Positions 16,593 through 24,001 of a stretch of DNA of 64,000 bases are shown piece after piece. How positions within the stretch are numbered: position 1 is the stretch's first letter; every line of letters begins with the position of its first letter. The DNA comes from JAUQQI01 sp040289115 (lineage in GTDB: Bacteria; Chloroflexota; Dehalococcoidia; JAUQQI01): assembly GCA_040289115.1 (NCBI GenBank), contig PSKS01000003.1, positions 54,783 through 118,782 of the forward strand, given 5' to 3'. The notes below the pieces were generated by a model. It made no database searches and was not told where the DNA came from. It saw only the letters and a program-made list of their open reading frames with translations. A program made the position numbers and the translations under genes.

Positions 16593-16618
16593 GTAGCCTC
16601 CTTTAGTAGCCTCCTTTA
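16593..16618 (-). repeat. 13-nt tandem duplication carrying two ribosome-binding sites before glmS
   Basis: The unit GTAGCCTCCTTTA (plus strand) occurs twice in a row at 16593-16605 and 16606-16618, so the mRNA has two identical AAAGGAGG sites. The nearer GGAGG is 12 nt from the glmS ATG and the farther 25 nt, both longer than optimal. The -10 TATAAT for this transcript is at 16637-16632. Confidence 0.75.
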
Positions 16619-16726
16619 GGGGTACTGCCTAATTATAACCCGGTTCCCCCTCTGGCGATAGCTCCGCCTAGCCAGTCCCCGGCACGGCTTTCGAACTATC
16701 TTCTCACGGCTAATGTCGTATATTGC

Positions 16727-16746
16727 GGGCATTTTCGTAAATGCCC
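16727..16746. other. Isolated perfect hairpin between glmS and the ECF sigma gene
   Basis: Stem GGGCATTT/AAATGCCC with loop TCGT, between two divergent promoters (16632-16637 and 16866-16871). No T-run follows on either strand. It could be an operator or part of a small RNA; nothing else is recognised in 16640-16860. Confidence 0.4.
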
Positions 16747-16865
16747 ATGGCCGCGCCCCCACAGTTAAGCTGATTACCGCCTTCCGGTTTTTAAAATCAC
16801 CTCAGCAACAAAATTGGTAAACCTAGGCTCGTCAGGACGCTCCTTTTGGGGTGGTAGCTGGGGAG

Positions 16866-16871
16866 TATAAT
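16866..16871 (+). promoter_or_regulatory. -10 box of the ECF sigma/anti-sigma operon
   Basis: TATAAT 43 nt before the GTG start. The expected -35 region is T-rich but not a good TTGACA, as would fit either a weak housekeeping promoter or an additional ECF-type control not visible here. Confidence 0.5.
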
Positions 16872-16914
16872 AAGGGGGCGGATTCGGCCCGAGGCTGGGG
16901 TCCAGTTTTAGCCG

Positions 16915-17466
16915 GTGACCGACGTCGGCTTTAGCGACGAGGAGTTGCTTCGCCGGATCGCCAGGCGCGACCCGGCCGCTCTGGCGTCCCTCTATGACCG
17001 CTACGCCCCCCTGGTTTACGGCCTGGCCCGGCGCATCGTCCGGGACGAGGGGCAGGCCGAGGACCTTGTGCAGGAGGTCTTTCTGCGGGTGTGGAACCGG
17101 CCCCAAGTTTACGACCAGGGCCGGGGAAGCTTTCGGGCTTGGCTGCTGAGCGTAGCCCATCACCTGGCCATCGACCTGGTCCGGCGACGTCGGCGGGAAA
17201 TAACCTACCAGGAAAAGCTCACCGACTCTTCCGATCCCCCGGACCCCTTCGAAAAGGTCATCAGCCAGGTGGACGGGGCGAAGGTACGGTCCCTGCTGGA
17301 CCGGCTGCCCCCTGAGCAGCGGCAGGTGGTGGTGCTGGCCTACTTCGAAGGGCTTACCCAGCGGGAGATTGCCGAAAGGCTGGGGGAGCCCCTTGGCACC
17401 GTAAAGACCCGACTCCGGCTCGGCATAATGAAACTGCGCGCCCTTTACGAGGATGGAGCCCAATGA
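16915..17466 (+). CDS. ECF-type RNA polymerase sigma factor
   Basis: 183 aa with sigma region 2 (about 20-90: LYDRYAPLVYGLARRIV, then AEDLVQEVFLRVW) and region 4 (about 120-175: LPPEQRQVVVLAYFEGLTQ, IAERLGEPLGTVKTRLR). Regions 1 and 3 are absent, as in ECF factors. GTG start fits the start of the conserved region. The gene overlaps the anti-sigma gene by 4 nt, so it is controlled by that membrane protein (SigK/RskA-like pair). Target promoters are unknown; the stop-coupled layout is standard for the group. Confidence 0.94.
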   Translation: MTDVGFSDEELLRRIARRDPAALASLYDRYAPLVYGLARRIVRDEGQAEDLVQEVFLRVWNRPQVYDQGRGSFRAWLLSVAHHLAIDLVRRRRREITYQEKLTDSSDPPDPFEKVISQVDGAKVRSLLDRLPPEQRQVVVLAYFEGLTQREIAERLGEPLGTVKTRLRLGIMKLRALYEDGAQ

Positions 17467-18209
17467 CGACCGCACCCGGTGGCTGTGAAGTGATCCGGCC
17501 CGAACTGGCGGCCCTGGCGGCCAACGCCCTGGAGCCCGCCGAGGCCGCACCCCTCCGGGCCCACCTTGAGGTTTGCGCCGCCTGCCGGGCCGAGTACACA
17601 GCCTACCTGGAGTCCCTGGCGACCCTGGCGGAGGAGGTGGCCGCGGAACCTCCCCCTTCGGTGCGCCGCCTGGTGGTGGCCGCGGCCCGGGCCGATGCGG
17701 CCGCATCGGCCCGGTGGCGGGAGCGGCTGCTGACCCTGGGCCTGGTGGCGGCCCTGGTCCTGGCCGCCTTCAGCCTTGCTCAGCAGTTTGCCATACGCCA
17801 GCAGGTGGACCGGCTCCAGCGTTGGGCCACCGACGAGTATGAGCTTTGGGATTTTGTCCTGAGCCCGCGCCTGGTTATCCGGCCCCTCCGGGGCACGGAG
17901 GCGGCGCCGGAGGCCTACGGCCGCCTGCTCCTCATCCCCGGCCGGCCGCGCGCGGCCCTGGTGGTGAATCACCTGCCGCCGCTGGACGGGGGTCGGGTTT
18001 ACCAGGTTTGGCTCCGCCGGGACGGGGAGAGAATCAGTCTGGACACCTTTCAGACGGACGAATCGGGGCGGGCCAGACTTTTCTTCCGGCTGCCCCCCGA
18101 CTTCGAAACCTACCAGGAAATGGGAGTTACGATTGAGCCAGCGGGCGGGGGCGCAGCCCCGAGTGGGGTAAGGGTTCTGGTGGGGTCCCTTAAAGAAAGC
18201 TCGGACTAG
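17463..18209 (+). CDS. RskA-like membrane anti-sigma factor with zinc finger
   Basis: 248 aa. The N-terminal anti-sigma (ZAS) domain has H34-x3-C38-x2-C41, the zinc pattern that binds the sigma factor. One membrane helix spans about 89-111. The outside part (about 120-245) is an anti-sigma-K (RskA) domain, with NHLPPLDGGRVYQVWLRR and LFFRLPP. It holds the sigma factor encoded just upstream until a signal triggers its cleavage; the signal cannot be inferred. The rhomboid at 10926 is not a known RskA protease. The stop overlaps that of convergent ispH by 4 nt. Confidence 0.92.
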   Translation: MTTAPGGCEVIRPELAALAANALEPAEAAPLRAHLEVCAACRAEYTAYLESLATLAEEVAAEPPPSVRRLVVAAARADAAASARWRERLLTLGLVAALVLAAFSLAQQFAIRQQVDRLQRWATDEYELWDFVLSPRLVIRPLRGTEAAPEAYGRLLLIPGRPRAALVVNHLPPLDGGRVYQVWLRRDGERISLDTFQTDESGRARLFFRLPPDFETYQEMGVTIEPAGGGAAPSGVRVLVGSLKESSD

Positions 18210-19096
18210 CCGCCTTCGGCGGCGACCTGTTCGGCGATCTCCTCGAGCCGGCGAACCACCGCCTCGATAATCCAGTCCGGGGTGGAGGCCCCGGCGGTTA
18301 CCCCCACCCTGGACCGGCCCCGCAGCCAGGCCGGGTCCACCTCCTCCGGTACCTCGATGTGGTGGGTCTCCACCCCCTGGGCCGCGCACATTTCGGCCAG
18401 GTGGCGAGTGTTGGCGCTGTGCCGGCCGCCAATGACCACCATCAGGTCGACCTGCCGGGCGAGCTCAACGGCGTCCTGCTGGCGCTTGATGGTGGGGTCG
18501 CAAATGGTGTTGACCACCCGGATCTCCACCGGCCTGGGGAAGGCCCAGTCCATAATTGCCTTGACGAACTGGCTGAAGAGGCTTACCGGCTGGGTGGTCT
18601 GGGAGACGATGCCGATTTTGTGGGGCAGAGGTTTAATGTTTTTGATATCTTCCCAGTTGAGGGTGGCCAGGGTCTTGGCGTTGCCGGCCCAGCCCAGGGC
18701 CCCCCTTACCTCGGGATGGTTCGGCTCGCCGAAAATGATAATGAAAAAGCCGTCGTCGGCCAGCTTTTTGACCGCCTGGTGGACCTTGGTAACCAGGGGG
18801 CAGGTGGTATCGATCACCTCGTAGCCCCGGGCCCGGGCCTCGGCCGGCACGTTCGGGCCGACGCCGTGGGCAGTGATGGCCACCACCTGGGCGTCCACCT
18901 CGTCGAGGCTCTTGACCACGGTAACCCCAACCTCTTCAAGGCGCTTGACGACCTGGAGGTTGTGAACGATGCCCCCGAGGCTCTGAACCCGGCCGTACTT
19001 GCGACCGGCGGCCTCGATGATCTCGAGGGCCCGGCGGACTCCGAAACAGAATCCCCGTTCCTCCGCCAGAATGATCTCCGGTCGCCGGTTCGCCAC
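18206..19096 (-). CDS. ispH: 4-hydroxy-3-methylbut-2-enyl diphosphate reductase
   Basis: 296 aa, normal length. Last step of the MEP pathway, reducing HMBPP to IPP and DMAPP with a [4Fe-4S] cluster. The three cluster ligands are C17 (GFCFGV), C99 (DTTCPLV) and C199 (NTICDPT). The catalytic Glu is in GEPNHPE (residues 123-129), and SQTTQ is intact. GTG start with GGAGGG 6 nt upstream. Its presence shows that isoprenoids are made by the MEP route. Confidence 0.97.
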   Translation of the reverse strand: MANRRPEIILAEERGFCFGVRRALEIIEAAGRKYGRVQSLGGIVHNLQVVKRLEEVGVTVVKSLDEVDAQVVAITAHGVGPNVPAEARARGYEVIDTTCPLVTKVHQAVKKLADDGFFIIIFGEPNHPEVRGALGWAGNAKTLATLNWEDIKNIKPLPHKIGIVSQTTQPVSLFSQFVKAIMDWAFPRPVEIRVVNTICDPTIKRQQDAVELARQVDLMVVIGGRHSANTRHLAEMCAAQGVETHHIEVPEEVDPAWLRGRSRVGVTAGASTPDWIIEAVVRRLEEIAEQVAAEGG

Positions 19097-19141
19097 GCTT
19101 CACCCTCCAGGTAAGCCTACCCCCTAATAATAGCACACATC

Positions 19142-20293
19142 CTAAAGGGCGAAGAGCCGCCGGACCCGCTTCCGCTCAACCCCGATCTCCCGGAACCTGG
19201 CCGGCGAGAAGGGAGCCGGGTCGACCTCGGGCGTCCGGCCCAGGATCAGGTCGGCGACGAGTCGGCCGGAGTAGGGCCCCATCAGGATGCCGTTTCGGCC
19301 GTGGCCGGTGGCCAGCAGAATCCTTTCCCGCCCGGGGACCGGCCCGAGGATGGGGCGGTCGTCGAGGGCCAGGGGACGCAGACAGGCGGTGTGATTCACG
19401 AGCCGGGCATCGGCCAGGCCCGGAACCAGCCGAAGCACCCCCTCCAGGATGAAGTCCCGAGCCTCCGGGGTGGTGCTGGGGTCGAACCCGACCGACTCTT
19501 CGGTGGTCCCGGCGGTGATCAGCCCGTCCAGCTTCGACAGGACGTAGTGGTCGCCGTGCATGACGCAGTAGGCCAGGGGCGGCCCATCCAGTTTGAGGCG
19601 GAGGAGCTGGCCCCGGAGGGGCTCGACGGGGACCGGCATCCCGAGCCATTCGCCGGCCAAGGCCGTCCAGGGACCCATCGCCAGGACAACGAATTCGGCG
19701 GCCACTGGTCCCGACCCGGCGGCAATCCTGACGGGGCCATTGGGGGCCCATTCCAGGCCCCTTACGGGGGTGTATCTAAGCCGGGCACCGGCCCCTTCGG
19801 CCGCTCGGGCCAGGGCCAAAGTCAACCGGTAGGCGTCCACCTGCCCCTCCCCTTCGGCCAGGAGGCCACCCTGGATTTCGGGGCTAAGCCTGGGCTCGGC
19901 GGCCCGGAGTTCGGACACTTCGGCCCAGCGGACCCTGGGGTCAAATCCGGCCAGGCGCTCGGCCACCGTCCGGAGGCGCATCGCCTCCTCTGGGCCGAGG
20001 GCCGGGATGAGTACGGTGAGGGGGCCGAAAAGGGGGTCGATGCCGGTCAGCTCCTTGAGCCGGGGGGCCAGGGTGCGGTGAAACTCCAGGGAGCGACGCA
20101 TAAGCTCCCCCAGGGGGCCTGGGTGGCTGCTTTCCCCGACCGGGGTGAGGATACCGGCGGCCGCCCCGGAGGCCTGGCTGGCCACCGATTCCCGCTCCAG
20201 GACCAGGACCCTAAGGCCGGCGGCGGCGCAGAAATAGGCGGCGGAGAGCCCGATGACTCCGGCCCCGACGATAACCACGTCGTAACTTTCCAT
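19142..20293 (-). CDS. thiO: FAD-dependent glycine oxidase/amino-acid oxidase, ThiO-like
   Basis: 383-aa DAO-family flavoenzyme. Rossmann motif GAGVIG (11-16) and the second FAD strand ERESVASQASGAAAG are clear, and the C-terminal ATGHGRNGILMGP is the signature of ThiO glycine oxidases. ThiO makes iminoglycine for the thiazole of thiamine; a sarcosine or proline oxidase role is less likely. No thiG or thiS gene lies nearby; thiL is 2.6 kb away in a different operon. Start ATG at 20293. It lies 45 nt downstream of ispH and is probably a separate unit reading the same way. Confidence 0.85.
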   Translation of the reverse strand: MESYDVVIVGAGVIGLSAAYFCAAAGLRVLVLERESVASQASGAAAGILTPVGESSHPGPLGELMRRSLEFHRTLAPRLKELTGIDPLFGPLTVLIPALGPEEAMRLRTVAERLAGFDPRVRWAEVSELRAAEPRLSPEIQGGLLAEGEGQVDAYRLTLALARAAEGAGARLRYTPVRGLEWAPNGPVRIAAGSGPVAAEFVVLAMGPWTALAGEWLGMPVPVEPLRGQLLRLKLDGPPLAYCVMHGDHYVLSKLDGLITAGTTEESVGFDPSTTPEARDFILEGVLRLVPGLADARLVNHTACLRPLALDDRPILGPVPGRERILLATGHGRNGILMGPYSGRLVADLILGRTPEVDPAPFSPARFREIGVERKRVRRLFAL

Positions 20294-20333
20294 GGGTACG
20301 CCTCCCTTGTAAGTTTAACGCCCCTGGGGTTGG

Positions 20334-20339
20334 TATAAT
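20334..20339 (+). promoter_or_regulatory. -10 box abutting the start codon at 20346
   Basis: Extended -10 GGTATAAT with only 6 nt between TATAAT and ATG, so transcription would begin at or next to the start codon: a leaderless mRNA. No clear -35. Confidence 0.55.
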
Positions 20340-20345
20340 TGGGAA

Positions 20346-21017
20346 ATGATGGCTGCGGATGTCAACGAGCTGCCGCCGGAGCGGCTGGTGGAGGTGGCCG
20401 CCTCGCCCGGGGCAAGCCTTAAGGAGCGGCTAGCGGCCCTGGAGGCCCTTAAGGGCCGGGTTCAGTCGGGGCTGGCCCCGGCCGAGCGGGCCGTTAAGGA
20501 GCTTTTTGAGCTCTTTCAGCGGGAGCGCCACCCCCTCATCCGGACCTCCATCCTGGTGATCCTTGGTGGGCTGGCGGCCGCTGGGGTGGTGGCCGCGGCC
20601 GTCTACCTGGTGAAGATTGCCAGCCGGCCTGAGTCCGGGGCCTTCTGGCGGGAGGCTAACCGGCGGATGCTGGGTTTCCGGTGGTGGCGCAAGCGGGGCT
20701 TTTTAGACCGGCTTCACGAGCAGCTCAAGGATCCTGGTATTTCGGTGACAGAGAAGGTGAGGCTCCTGGAGGGTTTAAGTCCCCACTGCGACCTCGGGCG
20801 GCTTTTTTGGGAGCGGGCCCGGTGGGCGGACGTGCGGCGGCTGGCCCAGTGGGCGACGGACCCCGAGTTGCCGGGGGAAGTGCGGGCTGGGCTGAGCCGG
20901 GTCCTGCGGGAGGCCCAGCGGCTCAAGGTCGAGAACCCGGCCCGAACCCTGCAAGAGGCCCTCAACCGCTACATCCGCCGTCTCGACGCCTTCGACCCCA
21001 CATCCCCCGAGCAGTAG
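20346..21017 (+). CDS. Uncharacterised single-pass membrane protein, 223 aa
   Basis: No family recognised. Residues 1-60 are helical and Glu/Ala/Leu rich, a single membrane helix lies at about 67-90 (ILVILGGLAAAGVVAAAVYLV), and the rest (100-215) is a helical repeat-like region with Leu/Arg/Glu and many Trp (FRWWRKRGF). The alternation of helices resembles HEAT-type repeats, but no repeat unit is clear. ATG at 20346 or 20349 is possible. The message seems to be leaderless. It is divergent from thiO, with a 52-nt intergenic region. Confidence 0.75.
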   Translation: MMAADVNELPPERLVEVAASPGASLKERLAALEALKGRVQSGLAPAERAVKELFELFQRERHPLIRTSILVILGGLAAAGVVAAAVYLVKIASRPESGAFWREANRRMLGFRWWRKRGFLDRLHEQLKDPGISVTEKVRLLEGLSPHCDLGRLFWERARWADVRRLAQWATDPELPGEVRAGLSRVLREAQRLKVENPARTLQEALNRYIRRLDAFDPTSPEQ

Positions 21018-21070
21018 CTTAATTCCGCCGCAGGACGTGGTTCCGTCCCAGGGCTGGTGGGCTGAAGTTG

Positions 21071-21118
21071 TTAACATAAACGCTAAAGATTTTATGTTAA
21101 GGTTCGTGCTTATGTCAA
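21071..21118. repeat. Palindromic element, copy 2 (TTATGTYAA family)
   Basis: TTAACATAA (21071-21079), 12 nt, TTATGTTAA (21092-21100), 9 nt, TTATGTCAA (21110-21118). The right half matches element 1 nearly base for base over 28 nt, including the 9-nt gap and flanks. On the minus strand TTGACA followed 16 nt later by CATAAA repeats the promoter-like layout of element 1. It follows the 3' end of the gene ending at 21017 and lies 249 nt before the zinc-ribbon gene. Confidence 0.65.
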
Positions 21119-21240
21119 TAAAGTGCTAAGTTCGGCGTTTGCGAGGCCAAAGTCTTGCAAATGTCAGTCCTTTTAGCGGGGGACCTAAGGCTTTAAATTC
21201 CTCCCACCACCTCTGGGACAGAGTCAACCTATACAGCGCC

Positions 21241-21266
21241 TTGACATCGGACCGATTATCTGTCAA
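21241..21266. promoter_or_regulatory. TTGACA...TGTCAA dyad upstream of the zinc-ribbon gene
   Basis: TTGACA (21241-21246) and TGTCAA (21261-21266) form a dyad with a 14-nt centre, a shorter relative of the TTATGTYAA elements. TTGACA could also be a -35 box, but no good -10 follows at 16-18 nt. The remaining sequence 21119-21366 shows no gene. Confidence 0.35.
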
Positions 21267-21366
21267 TACTTATGCGCCGGGCTCGGTGGCGCCCACCCCT
21301 CGGCGGTCGGCGTCTAAGCAACCGGGCAAGGCAAACAATGGTATCGCTCAGGAGGCTCATTAAGCC

Positions 21367-21684
21367 ATGACGGCCTATGTGGATAAGATGCTGACCTGCC
21401 GGGACTGTGGGGCCACGTTCGTGTTCTCGGCCGGCGAACAGTCCTTCTACGCCGCCAAAGGCCTGCAGCACGAACCTCAGCGCTGCCCGACATGCCGGGC
21501 CAACCGGCGCCGAGAACGGGCGGGGGTGGAGGAGCAGCCGGCACGGGAGGCGGGCCGGGGCGTTAGCACCCGGGTCACCTGCGCCAACTGCGGGGCCGAG
21601 ACCACCGTCCCCTTTGTCCCCCGAAACTCGCGGCCGGTCTACTGCAGCAGCTGCTACAGCAAGGCCAAAGCCGGGCTCCTTTAG
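21367..21684 (+). CDS. Double zinc-ribbon protein (CxxC-x17-CxxC type)
   Basis: 105 aa with two zinc-binding modules. The first has C11-x2-C14 and C40-x2-C43 (CRDCGATFVFSAGEQSFYA), matching the probable zinc-ribbon domain. The second has C72-x2-C75, exactly 17 residues, C93-x2-C96, the CxxC-x17-CxxC domain known from many environmental bacteria. Between them is a basic linker. No enzyme domain. Function unknown; such proteins are suggested to bind nucleic acid or ribosomes. ATG start with AGGAGG 11 nt upstream (slightly long). Confidence 0.88.
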   Translation: MTAYVDKMLTCRDCGATFVFSAGEQSFYAAKGLQHEPQRCPTCRANRRRERAGVEEQPAREAGRGVSTRVTCANCGAETTVPFVPRNSRPVYCSSCYSKAKAGLL

Positions 21685-21693
21685 GGTTTCGGC

Positions 21694-22392
21694 TCAGGCA
21701 GCATCCGAGCTGAAGGGCGAGCGGCGGGGCGGGGTTATGTGGGGCGGCCGAACGTAAAGGGGCTCCAGGGTTAAGGGGTCATCGGTCCGGCCGGCTACAA
21801 GCCGACCCCAGGCCAGCTCGGCCAGAACCCCAGGCCGCCGCCGAACCACCGGCCCGAATACGCTAACCCAGCCTCCCCGGGCATACCGGCGAAGCTCTTC
21901 CACCCGCCCGGGCGGCAGGGTGCCGCACACCACCGCTCGCTCCGGGAGGACCTTCGCTAGCTCGGCCAGGCTACCAACCCGCTCAGCAACCAGCCGAACC
22001 GTTTCCCCACCCTTGAACTCAAACACCCCGAAGACCACCTCTCGCCCAGCCGGCTGAAGGCAGGCCACCGGCAGGCCAAAGGCCGCAAACTGCCAGGCCT
22101 GAACCTCCAGCGTCGGCACCCCGATGACGGGGACATCCAATCCGTAGGCGAGGGCCTTGGCCGTGCTCACCCCCACCCGGATGCCGTTGAAACTGCCCGG
22201 CCCGAGGCTTACCCCCACCGCCCGCACGGCCTTGAGGTCGGCCCGGAGTCTAGCTAGCAACCCCGCCAGGCTTGGCAGGAGCTCCGCTGAGTGGTTCTGG
22301 CCCACCAGCCGGGTCTCCTCGGCCAGCAGCTGACCGTCGGCGTAGGCGGCCAGTCCCAGGTACTCGTCGGCGGTGTCCAGGGCGATCAGCAC
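21694..22392 (-). CDS. tsaB: tRNA threonylcarbamoyladenosine biosynthesis protein TsaB
   Basis: 232-aa ASKHA-fold protein that, with TsaD and TsaE, attaches threonylcarbamoyl to A37 of ANN-decoding tRNAs. LIALDTADEYLGLAAY at the N-terminus, GVSLGPGSFNGIRVGVSTAKALAYG and GVPTLEVQAW are the family blocks. The C-terminal domain is shorter and divergent as usual. GTG at 22392 overlaps the tsaE stop by 7 nt; starts further upstream would run deep into tsaE. Second of the gene pair downstream of thiL. tsaD is not in the window. Confidence 0.93.
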   Translation of the reverse strand: MLIALDTADEYLGLAAYADGQLLAEETRLVGQNHSAELLPSLAGLLARLRADLKAVRAVGVSLGPGSFNGIRVGVSTAKALAYGLDVPVIGVPTLEVQAWQFAAFGLPVACLQPAGREVVFGVFEFKGGETVRLVAERVGSLAELAKVLPERAVVCGTLPPGRVEELRRYARGGWVSVFGPVVRRRPGVLAELAWGRLVAGRTDDPLTLEPLYVRPPHITPPRRSPFSSDAA

Positions 22393-22871
22393 CTCTCGGC
22401 AAACCTGCGCAGAATCTCGGCTGAGTGGGGCCCCCCGGCCCGGAAGGTAAGCCGGCGGCCCTCGTCGTTTAGAAACTCCAGCTCCACGGTGATGCAGTCG
22501 TTGGGCATCAACCCAGCGGCCCGCTCCGGCCACTCCACTAGGCAGACCCCATCCCCGTAAAAGTAATCCGTAAGGCCCAGGGCCCAGGCCTCGGCCTCGG
22601 TCTCCACCCGGTAAAGGTCAATATGGTAAATGGGGAGCCGGCCGCCCCGGTACTCCTGGATGAGCACAAAGGTCGGGCTGGTCGCAACGGCCCCAAGCCC
22701 CTCGGCGACCCCCTGGGCCAGGGTGGTTTTCCCAGACCCGAGGGGCCCCTTGAGAAGCACCACATCCCCCGGTCCCAGCAGACCCGCCAGGCACCGGCCG
22801 ATCTCCAGGGTCGTCCGGGTATCCGGGGCCAGGCGGACCACCTCGAATTCGGCGGCAGTCCGGCCGTTCAC
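22386..22871 (-). CDS. tsaE: tRNA threonylcarbamoyladenosine biosynthesis ATPase TsaE
   Basis: 161-aa P-loop ATPase of the t6A-modifying complex. Walker A GPLGSGKTT (42-50), switch segment TSPTFVLIQEY, HIDLYR and LVEWPER are all present. GTG at 22871 overlaps the thiL stop (GTGA), with GGAGG 4 nt before it. It is followed by tsaB with a 7-nt overlap, so the operon order is thiL-tsaE-tsaB. Confidence 0.95.
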   Translation of the reverse strand: MNGRTAAEFEVVRLAPDTRTTLEIGRCLAGLLGPGDVVLLKGPLGSGKTTLAQGVAEGLGAVATSPTFVLIQEYRGGRLPIYHIDLYRVETEAEAWALGLTDYFYGDGVCLVEWPERAAGLMPNDCITVELEFLNDEGRRLTFRAGGPHSAEILRRFAERC

Positions 22872-23878
22872 GCCCCCTCCGTCGCCAAATGGTCCCAGCC
22901 CCCCCGGGGCAGGGTAAGCTCCTTTCCGTCCGGGCCCACCACTCGGACCCGCCCGGGCGGGCCGTCGCTGGTCCGGCCGATAACCGTTACCGGGATGGGG
23001 GATTGGACCGCTACCCTGGCGATGACTGCCTCCGGGCCGGTGAATACCAGCTCGTAGTCCTCCCCGCCCGTCAGGGCCAGGATGAGACCCTCGGGCCCGA
23101 AGTGTCGGGCGGCCTCCGGGTGGACCGGAACCCGCCCGGCCTCGATCTCGGCCCCAATCCCACTCTCCTCGCAAACGTGCCCCAGGTCGGCCACCAGGCC
23201 GTCGCTGACGTCAATGGCAGCCCGAACCCCAGCCCCGACCAAAATGGGGGCCACGTCCAGGCGGGGCCGGGGCCGGCGGTAAGCCCGGACCAGACCCGGG
23301 GCCCGGGTCTCGGCCCCCTGTGGGTCGGACAGCAGGAGCCGGAGGCCTGCGGCCGCCCCGCCCAGGACACCGGTCACGGCCACGACCTCCCCGGGCCGGG
23401 CCGATGACCGGAGCAGGACCCGGGAGCGCCAGTCAGCCCCCGCCGGTACTTCCACCTCCCCAAACAGCCCCACGGTTATCGTGAGCACCGGTGACCTGAC
23501 GATGTCACCGCCGGCAAGCACCGTGCCGCTGGTCCGGGCCAGCTCCAGCAGGCCCTGGTAGATGAGCTCGACCGGGTCGGACCCGACGCTGGGGGGCAGG
23601 CCCAGGGTGATGAGGGCGAAGCGGGGGATAGCCCCCACCGCCGCCAGGTCGCTTAAGTTCACGGCCAGGGCCTTCCAGCCGAGGTCAGCCCACCCGGTAA
23701 TATCCGGCCTGAAATGGACCCCATCCACCAGGGTGTCGGTAGTGGCGGCGACAATGCGGTCCCCCAGTCGCCAGAGGGCCGCGTCGTCCCCGATCCCCAC
23801 CAGAAGGTCGGGGCTTTCCGACCCTGCCGAGCCGACCAGGCGGCGAAGGCGTGCGATCAGGCCGAATTCGCTGGTCAC
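22868..23878 (-). CDS. thiL: Thiamine-monophosphate kinase
   Basis: 336-aa ATP-dependent kinase making thiamine diphosphate from thiamine phosphate. Motifs: GIGDDAALW near the N-terminus, TTDTLVDGVHF, NLSDLAAVGAIP, AGGDIVRSP, IDVSDGLVADLGH and LTGGEDYELVFT. GTG at 23878 gives the family's normal N-terminus (SEFGLIARL); a longer frame to 24025 would add a non-homologous extension. First gene of the thiL-tsaE-tsaB operon. The region upstream is shared with the divergent ECF sigma gene. Confidence 0.95.
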   Translation of the reverse strand: MTSEFGLIARLRRLVGSAGSESPDLLVGIGDDAALWRLGDRIVAATTDTLVDGVHFRPDITGWADLGWKALAVNLSDLAAVGAIPRFALITLGLPPSVGSDPVELIYQGLLELARTSGTVLAGGDIVRSPVLTITVGLFGEVEVPAGADWRSRVLLRSSARPGEVVAVTGVLGGAAAGLRLLLSDPQGAETRAPGLVRAYRRPRPRLDVAPILVGAGVRAAIDVSDGLVADLGHVCEESGIGAEIEAGRVPVHPEAARHFGPEGLILALTGGEDYELVFTGPEAVIARVAVQSPIPVTVIGRTSDGPPGRVRVVGPDGKELTLPRGGWDHLATEGA

Positions 23879-23946
23879 CCCCGGTAATAGTACCAGAACC
23901 AACAGTCCACACCGAAACCGGGCACTCCCACCGCCCCGGGTCAAAT

Positions 23947-23976
23947 TTGCCCGACGGTTTTCCGGTTGGTTATACT
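23947..23976 (+). promoter_or_regulatory. Promoter of the ECF sigma/fabH operon
   Basis: TTGCCC (23947-23952), 18-nt spacer, TATACT (23971-23976), 25 nt before the proposed CTG start at 24002. Confidence 0.65.
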
Positions 23977-24001
23977 CAAGTAAAACGGCCAGGGGTAAAA
24001 G

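Noticed and set aside
16585..16631. glmS ribozyme before glmS
   Set aside because: The leader is only about 40 nt and lacks the core sequence; only the doubled ribosome site is present.
16774..18389. Minus-strand open frames opposite the ECF sigma and anti-sigma genes
   Set aside because: Pro/Gly/Arg-rich without motifs; the plus-strand genes have complete domain patterns.
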